This document shows, piece by piece, positions 29,154 through 38,494 of a stretch of DNA of 64,000 bases. The stretch spans positions 618,501 through 682,500 of the forward strand of contig NZ_CP032311.1 of NCBI RefSeq assembly GCF_004803755.1, written 5' to 3'. The position numbers were made by a program, and so were the translations under genes. The stretch's first letter is position 1. Each line of letters opens with the position of its first letter. The stretch is from Pseudomonas sp. DG56-2 (GTDB lineage: Bacteria; Pseudomonadota; Gammaproteobacteria; Pseudomonadales; Pseudomonadaceae). The notes beneath the pieces are model-generated. The model saw nothing but the letters and a program-made list of their open reading frames with translations, was not told where the DNA came from and ran no database searches.

Positions 29154-29480
29154 ATGACCAAGCGCGAAGCTCCTATCTACAAAGTGATCTTTCTCAACCA
29201 GGGCCAGGTATTCGAGATGTATGCCAAGCAGATCTACCAGAGCGATCTGTGGGGTTTCCTGGAAATAGAGGAATTTGTTTTCGGCGAACGTACTCAGGTC
29301 GTGGTCGATCCGAGCGAAGAAAAGCTCAAGGCTCAATTTGAAGGCGTGGTTCGCAGCTTTGTGCCGATGCACTCGATCGTGCGTATTGATGAAGTCGAGC
29401 GCCTGGGTACGCCGAAGATCAGCGAAGCGCGAGGCGTCAGCAATGTGATGCCGTTTCCGATGCCGATGCCGGAAAAGTAA
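29154..29480 (+). CDS. DUF1820 family protein
   Basis: A 108-residue soluble protein: KVIFLNQGQVFEMYAKQIYQSDLWGFLEIEEFVFGE is the family core, and the ending has SNVMPFPMPMPEK. DUF1820 proteins are short and widespread in Pseudomonas and relatives; the function is unknown. It is divergent from miaB and convergent with the Sel1-repeat gene. Confidence 0.9.
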   Translation: MTKREAPIYKVIFLNQGQVFEMYAKQIYQSDLWGFLEIEEFVFGERTQVVVDPSEEKLKAQFEGVVRSFVPMHSIVRIDEVERLGTPKISEARGVSNVMPFPMPMPEK

Positions 29481-29489
29481 AGCCAGGTT

Positions 29490-30038
29490 TCAGGGAAGTG
29501 GCGAGAAGGGCGTGCGTCCTTCGGCAGTTTGCAATTCCAGCAGGTACTTGCGGAAAATCTGTCCCAGCACCTGGGTTGCCACTTCCAGATCTTCGCGGGG
29601 CATTTGCTCCGAGACTTCGTCGGCCAGGTCCAGCGCATCTTCCGCGCCGTTGACAGCCGCCATCTTCAGCACGATGTACGCCTGTACGTTGTTGGCCGCA
29701 ACGCCTTCCCCTTTGAAAAACATGGAGCCCAAGCGGTACTGGGCTTGGGCGTGACCTTGCAATGAGGCTTGCTCGAAGTAGCTCAGGGCTTGTTTGAGGT
29801 CGCGCGGTGTGTTGGTGCCTTCGTAATAGAACTCGCCCAGTTCATATTGAGCTTGAGCATCACCGTCGTGCGCAGCCTGCTGACAGGTGGCCAGGGCTTG
29901 AGGCAGATCTTCAGGCTGGGAATTGAGGGTGCAGCGGCCCGCAGCCGGAATCAGCAACGAGTTACCGCCTGCGTAGACCAGCAGGGGCTGAAGAAGCAAC
30001 AGGCAGCCCAGGGCAAGGGCGCGGCCGGTGCGGTTCAT
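29490..30038 (-). CDS. Sel1-like / tetratricopeptide repeat periplasmic protein
   Basis: 182 residues from ATG 30038, with a signal peptide (ALALGCLLLLQPLLVYAGG). Two Sel1-like repeats follow: AQAQYELGEFYYEGTNTPRDLKQALSYFEQA, then AQAQYRLGSMFFKGEGVAANNVQAYIVLKMA, about residues 75-145. Sel1 proteins are protein-interaction scaffolds. No partner is evident from the context. A CATAAT -10-like box lies near 30090 on the minus strand. Confidence 0.82.
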   Translation of the reverse strand: MNRTGRALALGCLLLLQPLLVYAGGNSLLIPAAGRCTLNSQPEDLPQALATCQQAAHDGDAQAQYELGEFYYEGTNTPRDLKQALSYFEQASLQGHAQAQYRLGSMFFKGEGVAANNVQAYIVLKMAAVNGAEDALDLADEVSEQMPREDLEVATQVLGQIFRKYLLELQTAEGRTPFSPLP

Positions 30039-30224
30039 GGGGATCGACTTACCTCTGCAAAGCTGCGGCCAAAGTGTCTGGTGGCACATTATGGGATAAG
30101 CAACGCCTACCTTACAAAGTCTTTACTCGATTTTCTGCTGAGCAACCCTCGGTAGCGGCGGGCCGGCCCTGCGATTGTGCTATGTCAGCCACATCAGTTC
30201 GCGGAGCCAGCCCAGTCCTACCGT

Positions 30225-31511
30225 TTAGTCTTTGAGCTTGGCGAACGCGCGCTCAGCAGCATCCAAGGTGATTTTCAGCTCGGCTTCGCCATGGGCGATC
30301 GAGGTAAAACCGGCCTCAAAGGCGCTTGGCGCCAGGTACACGCCGCCTTCGAGCATCAGGTGGAAGAAGCGCTTGAAGCGCTCGGCATCGCTGGCCATTA
30401 CATCATCGAAGGTGACGATGTCGTCAGCACCACTGAAGTACAGGCCGAACATGCCGCCGGCCTGGGTGGTGACGAACGGAATGCCTGCGGCATCGGCACG
30501 TTGTTGAAGACCGTCAAGCAGGCGACTGGTGTAGTCGCTCAGTTCGGCGTGAAAGCCAGGGCGGCTGATCAGTCTCAGGGTGGTCAGGCCAGCGGCCATG
30601 GCCAACGGGTTGCCCGACAGGGTGCCGGCCTGGTAGACCGGCCCCAACGGTGCAATCTGCTCCATGATCTTGCGCTTGCCGCCGAAGCAGCCCACTGGCA
30701 TGCCGCCGCCAACGATCTTGCCGAAGGTCGACAGGTCGGGAGTGACGCCGTAATGCGCTTGGGCGCCGCCCAAGGCAACTCGGAAACCCGTCATCACTTC
30801 GTCGAAAATCAGCACCACGCCGTGCTTGTCGCACAGCGAACGCAGGCCTTCGAGGAAACCTGGCGCCGGTGGGACGCAGTTCATGTTGCCGGCAACGGGC
30901 TCAACGATGATGCACGCAACTTCGTCACCGACGTCGGCGAGCATGGTTTCGACCGCGTCGATATCGTTGAACGGCAGGGTCAGGGTGTGCTTGGCGAAGG
31001 CTGCAGGTACGCCAGCGGAGCTTGGTACACCTTGGGTCAGCAGGCCGGAGCCCGCTTTTACCAGCAAGCTGTCGGAGTGGCCGTGGTAGCAGCCTTCGAA
31101 CTTGATGATGCTGTCGCGGCCGGTGAAACCACGGGCCAGACGAATGGCGCTCATGGTCGCTTCGGTGCCGGAGCTGACCATGCGCACCATTTCCATCGAC
31201 GGCACGATCGAGCAGACCAGATCGGCCATCTCGGTTTCCATGGCGGTCGGGGCGCCATAGGACAAGCCGTGTTCCAACTGCTTGCGCACGGAGTCGAGCA
31301 CTTCTGGGTGGCTGTGGCCGAGAATCATCGGGCCCCAGGAGCCGACATAGTCAACATAGCGCTTGTCGTCTTCGTCGGTGACGTAGGCACCTTCGGCATG
31401 TTTGAAGAACAGTGGCGTGCCGCCAACGCTCTTGAACGCCCGCACCGGTGAGTTGACGCCACCGGGGATGTGTTTCTGAGCGTTGGCAAATAGAGTTTCG
31501 GAACGAGACAT
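30225..31511 (-). CDS. hemL: Glutamate-1-semialdehyde 2,1-aminomutase
   Basis: PLP enzyme that makes 5-aminolevulinate for haem synthesis by the C5 pathway. The ATG at 31511 gives 428 residues starting [26 protein letters not shown]. The catalytic lysine is in [32 protein letters not shown] [15 protein letters not shown] is the cofactor phosphate site. 15 bp downstream of thiE; the thiD-thiE-hemL order is conserved in Pseudomonas. Confidence 0.97.
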   Translation of the reverse strand: MSRSETLFANAQKHIPGGVNSPVRAFKSVGGTPLFFKHAEGAYVTDEDDKRYVDYVGSWGPMILGHSHPEVLDSVRKQLEHGLSYGAPTAMETEMADLVCSIVPSMEMVRMVSSGTEATMSAIRLARGFTGRDSIIKFEGCYHGHSDSLLVKAGSGLLTQGVPSSAGVPAAFAKHTLTLPFNDIDAVETMLADVGDEVACIIVEPVAGNMNCVPPAPGFLEGLRSLCDKHGVVLIFDEVMTGFRVALGGAQAHYGVTPDLSTFGKIVGGGMPVGCFGGKRKIMEQIAPLGPVYQAGTLSGNPLAMAAGLTTLRLISRPGFHAELSDYTSRLLDGLQQRADAAGIPFVTTQAGGMFGLYFSGADDIVTFDDVMASDAERFKRFFHLMLEGGVYLAPSAFEAGFTSIAHGEAELKITLDAAERAFAKLKD

Positions 31512-31526
31512 GATGGGCTCTCTCAA

Positions 31527-32153
31527 TCAGGCAGATGCAAACAAAGCGTTGAAGGCGCGTGCGCGGCGGGTGACTTCCTGTGTGCTGTCAGCGCCGAACA
31601 GGCCATGAATCACTGCCAGCAGGTCGACGCCGTGGGCGATCAACGGGGCAGCGTTGTCCAGGTTGATGCCGCCGATCGCACAGATCGGCAGCTTGAGGCG
31701 GGTGCGCGCTTGTTCCAGCAGGGCGCTGTCGGCGGCTGGAACGCCCGGCTTGGTCACGGAATTGAAGAAGCGGCCGAAGGCGACGTAGCTGGCGCCCTCG
31801 CGCGCGGCTTGCTCAGCGAGGTCCAGCTGGGCGTGGCAGGTAGAGCCGATGATCGCCTCGCGCCCGAGCAGGGTCCGGGCCGGCGTCAATGGGCCATCGG
31901 TTTGGCCCAGGTGTACACCCACCCCAAGGCGCGCTGCGAGTTCAGCATCGTCATTGATGATCAGGTGGGTTTTGTAACGGGCGCAGAGTTCAGCCAAGGC
32001 CTCAGCTTCGCGCAGGCGGCGGGCTTCATCCTGGCTTTTGTCGCGGTACTGCAGCAAGGTCACGCCGCCTTCAAGAGCTGCTTCGACATAGGGCAGAAAC
32101 TTTCCGGCCAACAGCTGACTATCAGTGATTGCGTACAGACCGCGTAGCTTCAT
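31527..32153 (-). CDS. thiE: Thiamine-phosphate synthase
   Basis: Joins HMP pyrophosphate and the thiazole phosphate to give thiamine monophosphate. 208 residues, TIM barrel: [15 protein letters not shown] at the start, [42 protein letters not shown], and [24 protein letters not shown] at the end. Complete. It sits between thiD (15 bp upstream) and hemL. Confidence 0.97.
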   Translation of the reverse strand: MKLRGLYAITDSQLLAGKFLPYVEAALEGGVTLLQYRDKSQDEARRLREAEALAELCARYKTHLIINDDAELAARLGVGVHLGQTDGPLTPARTLLGREAIIGSTCHAQLDLAEQAAREGASYVAFGRFFNSVTKPGVPAADSALLEQARTRLKLPICAIGGINLDNAAPLIAHGVDLLAVIHGLFGADSTQEVTRRARAFNALFASA

Positions 32154-32168
32154 GTCGATGCCTCGAGC

Positions 32169-32969
32169 TCAGGAACAGAAATCCAGGGGTAAGCGGCGCG
32201 GCACATATTGGCCCTTGCCCAGTTGTTCGGCGTCACGCAGGGTTCGCCAGGTGTAGTCGAGGGCCGAGCGTACGGCACTTTGCAATTGTTCGCCCAGGGC
32301 CAGGCGGCCGGCCAGAGCGCTGGCCAGGGTGCAACCCGAGCCATGGTAGCTGCCCGGCAGGCGCTGGCAGGTCCAGGTGTGTTGCTGACCGTCGCGGCTG
32401 TACAGGCGGTTATGGATTTCGTGCTCGTCACCGTGACCGCCAGTGATCAGCAGGTGTCTGACGTAGGGCAACAGTTTTTCCGCGCATTCATCCGCCGTGC
32501 CCTCAGGCAGTTCGGCAAGGATGCGCGCTTCGGGAAGGTTTGGTGTAGCAATGGTAGCCAGCGGCAACAGTCGTTCGCGCATGGCGTAGCCGACCTCATC
32601 CTTGCCCAGGCGGCCACCACCGCCAGCACGCAGTACCGGGTCGCAGACCAGCGGTAGATGCGGGTGGGCACTGAGAAGCTCGACAACAGTGTCGACCATC
32701 GCCAGTGAGCCGAGCATACCCAGCTTCACCGCGGCTACCGTTGAGTCGGCAAGCACGGCATTGGCCTGGGCCAGTACCCACTCGCGGTCGAGGACACGAA
32801 AGTCTGTGACATTGACGGTATCCTGCACGGTCAAGGCGGTCACGGCGGGAGCGGCGTGACACCCTTGGGCGATCAGGGCTTCGATATCTGCCTGCAAGCC
32901 GGCGCCGCCACTGGGGTCGTGGCCGGAGAGACAGAGGACAACGGGGCGGGAGCTGTAGGTAGTATTCAT
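32169..32969 (-). CDS. thiD: Hydroxymethylpyrimidine/phosphomethylpyrimidine kinase
   Basis: Phosphorylates HMP and HMP-P for thiamine synthesis. 266 residues from ATG 32969 (MNTTYSSRPVVLCLSGHDPSGGAGLQADIEAL). The ribokinase-like phosphate site is HGSGCTLASALAGRLALG near 221-238. First gene of thiD-thiE-hemL; divergent from the LadS-like kinase, as in P. aeruginosa where ladS adjoins thiD. No TPP riboswitch was recognised in its leader. Confidence 0.96.
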   Translation of the reverse strand: MNTTYSSRPVVLCLSGHDPSGGAGLQADIEALIAQGCHAAPAVTALTVQDTVNVTDFRVLDREWVLAQANAVLADSTVAAVKLGMLGSLAMVDTVVELLSAHPHLPLVCDPVLRAGGGGRLGKDEVGYAMRERLLPLATIATPNLPEARILAELPEGTADECAEKLLPYVRHLLITGGHGDEHEIHNRLYSRDGQQHTWTCQRLPGSYHGSGCTLASALAGRLALGEQLQSAVRSALDYTWRTLRDAEQLGKGQYVPRRLPLDFCS

Positions 32970-33204
32970 GGTGCGCGAGCTTACCATCAATCGCTTTTGT
33001 CGGGTCTGCCCCCGCGCCCGGGTTTTTTGATAGAGCGCTCGCGTGTTGAGCTTTAATGCTCTGAAAGTGCCGTGCTAGAGCCTTTCTTGAGGATTTTTAA
33101 GTGGCCCCTGGCAGCTTGGAAAAGCTATGCTAGAGTGCTCGAACATACCGATAACGGTTACTGCCGGATCGCGTCGCCTCAAACGGACAGGAGGCTGCTG
33201 CGAC

Positions 33205-33297
33205 ATGACCGGACAGACCATGCTGGGGCTGTATGCGCTATTTGCTGATTGTTGTGCTGGGCTGGTTGCCAATGTTGGCCACAGCGATCGATTTTGA
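33205..33297 (+). CDS. Short upstream ORF (30 codons) overlapping the start of the LadS-like gene
   Basis: ATG 33205 follows AGGAGG (33189-33194) by 10 bases, a far better ribosome binding site than the one before the kinase start at 33233. The frame reads MTGQTMLGLYALFADCCAGL and on to HSDRF, ending in TGA 33295-33297, in a different frame from the kinase. It could be a leader peptide that couples or limits kinase translation. It has no similarity I recognise. Confidence 0.4.
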   Translation: MTGQTMLGLYALFADCCAGLVANVGHSDRF

Positions 33298-35215
33298 TGA
33301 CTCAACCCGCAGCCTGCCCTTGGGGCGAGTGATGCAGGTCTTCGAGGACCGCGAGGGTAATGCCAGCATCGCGCAGGTGAGCGCTCCGGCGTTCATTGAG
33401 CACTTTCGTACACATCACGCTGACGTATTGAATGCCGGTTACTCCAAGTCGGTGTTCTGGATCAAACTCGATCTGCGTTACAGCGCCCCGCCCGCTACCG
33501 CGCCGCGCAACTGGTTGCTGGAGCTTGCCTACCCGCCGCTGGACCATCTGGAATTGTACCTGGCCGATAGTGCCGGCGCTTTTCGCCTGGCCCAGCGCAC
33601 GGGTGATGCGCTGCCGTATGACAGCCGGCAGATCAAGCAGAACGACTATCTGTTCGAAATGCCCTTCACGCCGGGGCAGGCCACTACCGTCTACCTGCGC
33701 CTGCATAGCCAGGGTTCGGTCCAGGCACCGCTGACACTGTGGTCCACCGAGGCTTATCTGGAAGCACAACCCACGCGGCTTTATGTACTCGGCCTGATCT
33801 ACGGCGTGCTGCTGGGGATGTTGGTCTACAACCTGTTCATCTACCTCAGTGTCCGCGATACCAGTTACCTCTATTACATCCTTTATATCGCTTCGTTTGG
33901 TCTCTACCAGGTATCGGTCAACGGTGCTGGCGTCGCCTACTTCTGGCCAGACAATCCCTGGTGGGCGAACGCTGCTACACCATTGTTCATCGGAGCTGCC
34001 GGCTTATTTGGATGCCAGTTTGCCCGCACCTTTCTGCAAATGGCCCAACACAGCAAGGCCTTCGATGGCCTGCTCAAGGTGTTGATGGGCGGTGGTGCGC
34101 TGGTGATGCTGTTGTCGCTGGTCAGCAGCTACGGCATTGCCCTGCGCCTGGCCACTGTCCTGGCGCTGCTGTTCACTGTGAGTATCTTTGCCGCCGGGCT
34201 GTATGCCTGGTGGCGGGGCTTGCGCGTGGCGCGCTACTTCATTATTGCCTGGACGGCGTTCCTGCTCGGTGGCCTGGTCAACACCCTGATGGTGCTTGGC
34301 TACCTGCCCAATGTTTTCCTGACCATGTATGCCAGCCAGATCGGTTCAGCCCTTGAGGTATGTCTGTTGTCGCTGGCGTTGGCCGACCGTATCAACAGTA
34401 TGCGTAACCAGCAGGCCCAGGCGCTGCGTGATACAGGCCGGGCACTGGAAGTATTGAATCGGCAGTTGTCCGACAGCAACCGCTTGAAGGATGAGTTCCT
34501 CGCGACGGTAACCCATGAACTGCGCACGCCGATGAATGGTGTGATCGGGTCGCTTGAGTTAATGCAGACAGAGCCCATGGGGCATGCGTTGGCCCAGTAC
34601 CAGCACACCGCCAGCTCCGCTGCCCAGGACATGATGAGCATGGTTGATGACATCTTGATCCTTACCGAACTGCAGGCCGGTCGCTTGAGTGCGCAGAATG
34701 CGCCGTTCGGCCTGCGCAATCTGTTGCAGGAACTGCGTGCCAAATATGCCGCCGTGGCGTTGAGCAAGGGTTTGTACCTGAATCTGGATGTGCCGGCAGA
34801 TCTGCCCGAAATGCTGGTCGGCGACCGCCACAAACTGGCCCTGTGCATCAGCTATCTATTGGATAACGGGATCAAGTTCAGCCACCAGGGCGGTGTCATG
34901 TTGCAGGTGCGCGGATGCTTGCAGGGCCCCGAACTGTTGGGCCTGGCCATCAGTGTCAGTGACACTGGTATCGGCTTTGACCGTTTGGCCGAGCCAGGCA
35001 TCTATCAGCGATTCTTCCAGGTCGATGGCTCGATGAGCCGCCAGTACGGCGGTCTCGGTATCGGTCTGGCGATCTGCCGGCAACTGGCCGAATTGATCAA
35101 CGCGCGCCTGCAGCATGAGTCGAGCCCAGGCGTGGGAAGCCGCTTCGAGTTGGGGTTGAGCCTTGCCTTGAGCCAACCGCAGGCACTGGCCGGAATGGGG
35201 GTAAATCGCGGCTAG
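33233..35215 (+). CDS. ladS: LadS-like sensor histidine kinase (7TMR-DISM), no receiver domain
   Basis: 660 residues: signal peptide (1-18), periplasmic 7TMR-DISMED2 domain (about 25-175), seven-helix 7TMR-DISM region (about 180-385), HisKA with His428 in ATVTHELRTPMNGVIGS, and HATPase_c (N box LLDNGIKFS near 544, G1 SDTGIGFD, G2 YGGLGIGLAICRQL). In P. aeruginosa LadS feeds GacS-GacA-RsmY/Z signalling and promotes biofilm; the domain order and thiD neighbour support this orthology. P. aeruginosa LadS also has a C-terminal receiver; here the frame stops right after the ATPase domain and the 82 bp before the next gene hold no remnant. A weak SD precedes the ATG. Confidence 0.85.
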   Translation: MRYLLIVVLGWLPMLATAIDFDDSTRSLPLGRVMQVFEDREGNASIAQVSAPAFIEHFRTHHADVLNAGYSKSVFWIKLDLRYSAPPATAPRNWLLELAYPPLDHLELYLADSAGAFRLAQRTGDALPYDSRQIKQNDYLFEMPFTPGQATTVYLRLHSQGSVQAPLTLWSTEAYLEAQPTRLYVLGLIYGVLLGMLVYNLFIYLSVRDTSYLYYILYIASFGLYQVSVNGAGVAYFWPDNPWWANAATPLFIGAAGLFGCQFARTFLQMAQHSKAFDGLLKVLMGGGALVMLLSLVSSYGIALRLATVLALLFTVSIFAAGLYAWWRGLRVARYFIIAWTAFLLGGLVNTLMVLGYLPNVFLTMYASQIGSALEVCLLSLALADRINSMRNQQAQALRDTGRALEVLNRQLSDSNRLKDEFLATVTHELRTPMNGVIGSLELMQTEPMGHALAQYQHTASSAAQDMMSMVDDILILTELQAGRLSAQNAPFGLRNLLQELRAKYAAVALSKGLYLNLDVPADLPEMLVGDRHKLALCISYLLDNGIKFSHQGGVMLQVRGCLQGPELLGLAISVSDTGIGFDRLAEPGIYQRFFQVDGSMSRQYGGLGIGLAICRQLAELINARLQHESSPGVGSRFELGLSLALSQPQALAGMGVNRG

Positions 35216-35297
35216 TTAGGCGTATTTGTCACTTTGACCGCAGGGGAGGGCGTGATTCACTGAAATTTCAGTCATCTCCAGATCCAGGAGCCCCCTG

Positions 35298-36950
35298 ATG
35301 AACCTGCACCAGTACGCTGAAACCCACGAAGTCACCAATCAGCCGCCATCGCTGGATGGCGCCAATCTGTATCGGATCGACCTGCCTTTGCAGCAATGGT
35401 CGCGGCACTTCGGAGCAGGCTGGGCGCAGGACCGAATTGATGCCTACGGGGCACTCGCCGGTGGGCCATTAATGGCTGCAGGCTTCCTGGCTAATCAGAA
35501 CAAGCCGCAGTTTCATAGTCACGACCGCTATGGTCATCGTATCGATCTGGTGGAGTTTCACCCGGCGTACCATGACCTGATGCGCACGGCCATCGAACAC
35601 GGCTTGCCTTCGCTGCCCTGGACAGCGCCACGCGAGGGCGCTCACGTCGCCCGCGCCGCGATGACCTATTTGCACAGTCAGGCCGAAGCGGGCAGTGGAT
35701 GTCCGCTTACCATGACGTTCGCCGCCGTACCCGCGCTCAAGCTTCAGCCGGAGCTGGCGCAGTATTGGCTACCCAAGGTGCTGGCCACTGAATACGACCC
35801 GCGCAACATCGGCGACCGGCACAAGGTCGGGGTAACGCTGGGCATGGCCATGACCGAAAAGCAGGGGGGGACCGATGTCCGTGCCAACACTACGCGCGCC
35901 TACCCCGTGGGCGCTCCAGGACCGGGGCAGGCCTACGAATTGGTCGGTCACAAGTGGTTCTGTTCGGCGCCGATGTGTGACGCGTTTTTGACCCTGGCCC
36001 AGACCGACAAAGGTTTGAGTTGTTTTCTGCTACCGCGTCATCGCCCGGATGACAACCGCAACCAGTTCTATATCCAGCGCTTGAAAAACAAGCTCGGCAA
36101 CTGCTCCAACGCCTCCAGTGAGGTTGAGTTTCGCGGCGCCCTGGCGTGGATGATTGGTGAGGAAGGGCGCGGGGTGCCAACCATTATCGAAATGGTCGCC
36201 ATGACCCGTTTCGATTGCATGGTTGGCTCCAGCGCTTTGATGCGTCAGGCCCTGACTCAGGCAGCCCATCACTGTGCTCATCGCCAGGTAGGCGGGCGTT
36301 TGCTGGCGCAACAGCCATTGATGCAAAACGTCCTCGCGGACCTGGCCCTGGAAAGTGAGGCGGCATTGGCCTTGAGCCTGCGCATGGGGCGCGCTCTTGA
36401 TCAGCCGGATGACCCGCAACAAGCACGTTTCTCGCGCCTGGTTACGGCAGTGGGCAAATATTGGATATGTAAGCGTGCGCCGGCAATGATCAACGAAGCG
36501 GCCGAATGCATGGGCGGCGCTGGTTATGTAGAGGACAGCATCCTGCCACGCTTGTACCGAGAGGCCCCGGTGAATTCCACCTGGGAAGGCTCAGGTAACG
36601 TCCAGTGCCTGGATGTGTTGCGCGCGTTGTCCAAAGAACCCGGTGTGCTGGATGCCCTGTTCGATGAGTTAGGCGATGGTCATGGTGATCCGCGGCTGGC
36701 CGTGCACATTGGCAACCTCAAGGCTGCATTCGCCGATACTGGCGATGTTCAATACCGCGCTCGCCAGCTCACCGAAGATATTGCCCTGGGCCTGCAGGCC
36801 AAGCTGTTGCTCGAAGCCGGCAATGCTACCGTCAGCGATGCATTTATAGGCAGCCGTCTGGGCGGCAGTGGCCGGGTCTACGGGGGGCTGCCCCGAGGTG
36901 TGGATGTTGGCGAAATAGTGGCGCGCTCGACCCCGAATTGGCCGCTCTAA
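35298..36950 (+). CDS. Acyl-CoA dehydrogenase family protein, AidB-like
   Basis: 550 residues, the AidB length and layout. Diagnostic segments: TNQPPSLDGANLYRIDL, LANQNKPQFHSHDRYGHRID, GMAMTEKQGGTDVRANTT, LVGHKWFCSAPMCDAFLTLAQT, RLKNKLGNCSNASSEVEF and PVNSTWEGSGNVQCLDVLRAL. E. coli AidB is a flavoprotein of the adaptive response to alkylation that binds DNA through its C-terminal region; here the C-terminal part (about 440-550) is more divergent. The mpg glycosylase at 2.9 kb is another alkylation gene but is not linked. It follows ladS without overlap. Confidence 0.88.
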   Translation: MNLHQYAETHEVTNQPPSLDGANLYRIDLPLQQWSRHFGAGWAQDRIDAYGALAGGPLMAAGFLANQNKPQFHSHDRYGHRIDLVEFHPAYHDLMRTAIEHGLPSLPWTAPREGAHVARAAMTYLHSQAEAGSGCPLTMTFAAVPALKLQPELAQYWLPKVLATEYDPRNIGDRHKVGVTLGMAMTEKQGGTDVRANTTRAYPVGAPGPGQAYELVGHKWFCSAPMCDAFLTLAQTDKGLSCFLLPRHRPDDNRNQFYIQRLKNKLGNCSNASSEVEFRGALAWMIGEEGRGVPTIIEMVAMTRFDCMVGSSALMRQALTQAAHHCAHRQVGGRLLAQQPLMQNVLADLALESEAALALSLRMGRALDQPDDPQQARFSRLVTAVGKYWICKRAPAMINEAAECMGGAGYVEDSILPRLYREAPVNSTWEGSGNVQCLDVLRALSKEPGVLDALFDELGDGHGDPRLAVHIGNLKAAFADTGDVQYRARQLTEDIALGLQAKLLLEAGNATVSDAFIGSRLGGSGRVYGGLPRGVDVGEIVARSTPNWPL

Positions 36951-36982
36951 CATGCGTGCCTTTGTAAGAATATAAAGGCAAG

Positions 36983-38488
36983 ATGGTCACATGCATGTCA
37001 GACAGGAAGTACATTGTGAGCCGTACTGATGAAGCCTTCGTTGTCGTAGAAACCGCCGAGCAGGCCGTCGATCGTTTGGCGGCCCTGCACGAAGAGTCCA
37101 CAGGGGCCCTGAGCCAGGCGCTCAAGCGCTACCTCAAGGATCGCACCGAGCCAACCGCCCAGGAACGCGCATTGTTCCGCTACCCGGAATTGCGTCTGAC
37201 TTATGAGTACCACGGTGAGGTCCCGGCGATAACCCGCGCCTACGCCAAGGTCCAGTTGCCTGGCACTTATAGCGTGACCGTGACTCAGCCTGCGGCTTTT
37301 CGCAGCTACTTGCTGGAGCAACTGAAGCCGCTGATGCGTGATTTCACTGTCACCGTCGAAGTGGGCGTCAGCCAACAGAATATTCCTTACCCCTATGTGG
37401 TCGAGCAGGGCGATGAATTGGCGGGTAGCGGGATCACCGCGGCTGCGCTGGCGCGGGTTTTCCCGAGTACCGATCTGTCGGCGGCGACCGATGGCATCGC
37501 CGATGGTCTCTATGACTGGGCCAATGTCGATCCGTTGCCGCTGGCGCTATTCGATGCGGCGCGGGTGGATTTCTCCTTGCGCCGCCTGGTGCATTACACC
37601 GGCAGCGACTGGCGCCATGTGCAGCCGTGGATTTTGCTGACCAACTATCACCGCTATGTTGACCAGTTCGTTACCCATGGCCTGGAGCGTCTGCGCGAAG
37701 ACCCGCGTTTTGTACGCATGGTTCTTCCGGGCAACGTGATCATTGAAAAGAGCATGGACAACGGTGAGGCCCAGGCGCTGGTCGCAGGCGTGGTGTGGCA
37801 CCGCTACCAGATGCCGGCTTATCACTTGATTGCCGCTGATGGCGATGGCATCACCCTGGTCAATATTGGCGTCGGCCCTTCCAACGCCAAAAACATTACC
37901 GATCACCTGGCCGTGTTGCGTCCACATTGCTGGTTGATGATTGGCCATTGTGGAGGCCTGCGTCAGTCACAGACCATTGGCGATTACGTGTTGGCTCACG
38001 CTTACATGCGCCGTGATGGCATTCTTGATCGTGTCGTGCCGCCACACATACCTATTCCGGCACTGGCCGAAGTGCAACTGGCGTTGCAGGAAGCCGCAGC
38101 ACAAGTCACTGGCGAGCGTGGCGAGGAGCTGAAAAAGCGCCTGCGAACCGGCACCGTGTTGACCTATGACGATCGTAACTGGGAGTTGCGCTGGGCTCAG
38201 GAGCGACCGTTGATCAACCTGTCGCGGGCGGTGGCAGTGGACATGGAAAGTGGCACCATCGCCGCCCAGGGCTATCGCTTGCGGGTGCCGTACGGCACTT
38301 TGCTGTGTGTTTCGGACAAGCCTTTGCACAGCGAGATCAAGCTGCCAGGTTCGGCCAACGCCTTCTACAATCGTGCTGTCAGCCAGCACTTGAAGATCGG
38401 TATCGCCGCACTGGACCTGCTGCGTACCGAGCTGCATTCGCTGCACTCGCGTAAACTGCGCAGTTTCGACGAGCCGCCGTTCCGCTGA
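36983..38488 (+). CDS. amn: AMP nucleosidase
   Basis: Splits AMP into adenine and ribose 5-phosphate, limiting the adenylate pool. 501 residues: N-terminal Amn domain (about 20-190) and a C-terminal nucleoside phosphorylase-like domain with ITLVNIGVGPSNAKNITDHLAVLRPHCWLMIGHCGGL, AVDMESGTIAAQGYRLRVPYGTLLCVSDKPLH. The ATG at 36983 follows AAGG by 4 bases; an in-frame ATG at 36995 is an equally possible start. rluE begins 6 bp after the stop. Confidence 0.95.
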   Translation: MVTCMSDRKYIVSRTDEAFVVVETAEQAVDRLAALHEESTGALSQALKRYLKDRTEPTAQERALFRYPELRLTYEYHGEVPAITRAYAKVQLPGTYSVTVTQPAAFRSYLLEQLKPLMRDFTVTVEVGVSQQNIPYPYVVEQGDELAGSGITAAALARVFPSTDLSAATDGIADGLYDWANVDPLPLALFDAARVDFSLRRLVHYTGSDWRHVQPWILLTNYHRYVDQFVTHGLERLREDPRFVRMVLPGNVIIEKSMDNGEAQALVAGVVWHRYQMPAYHLIAADGDGITLVNIGVGPSNAKNITDHLAVLRPHCWLMIGHCGGLRQSQTIGDYVLAHAYMRRDGILDRVVPPHIPIPALAEVQLALQEAAAQVTGERGEELKKRLRTGTVLTYDDRNWELRWAQERPLINLSRAVAVDMESGTIAAQGYRLRVPYGTLLCVSDKPLHSEIKLPGSANAFYNRAVSQHLKIGIAALDLLRTELHSLHSRKLRSFDEPPFR

Positions 38489-38494
38489 GGCCCC

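Noticed and set aside
33001..33035. GC-rich run followed by TTTTTT upstream of ladS
   Set aside because: The stem would be only about 4 bp, and no plus-strand transcript ends there.
32970..33232. TPP riboswitch upstream of thiD
   Set aside because: No THI-element conserved segments (CUGAGA, ACCUGA-like) were found in the leader.
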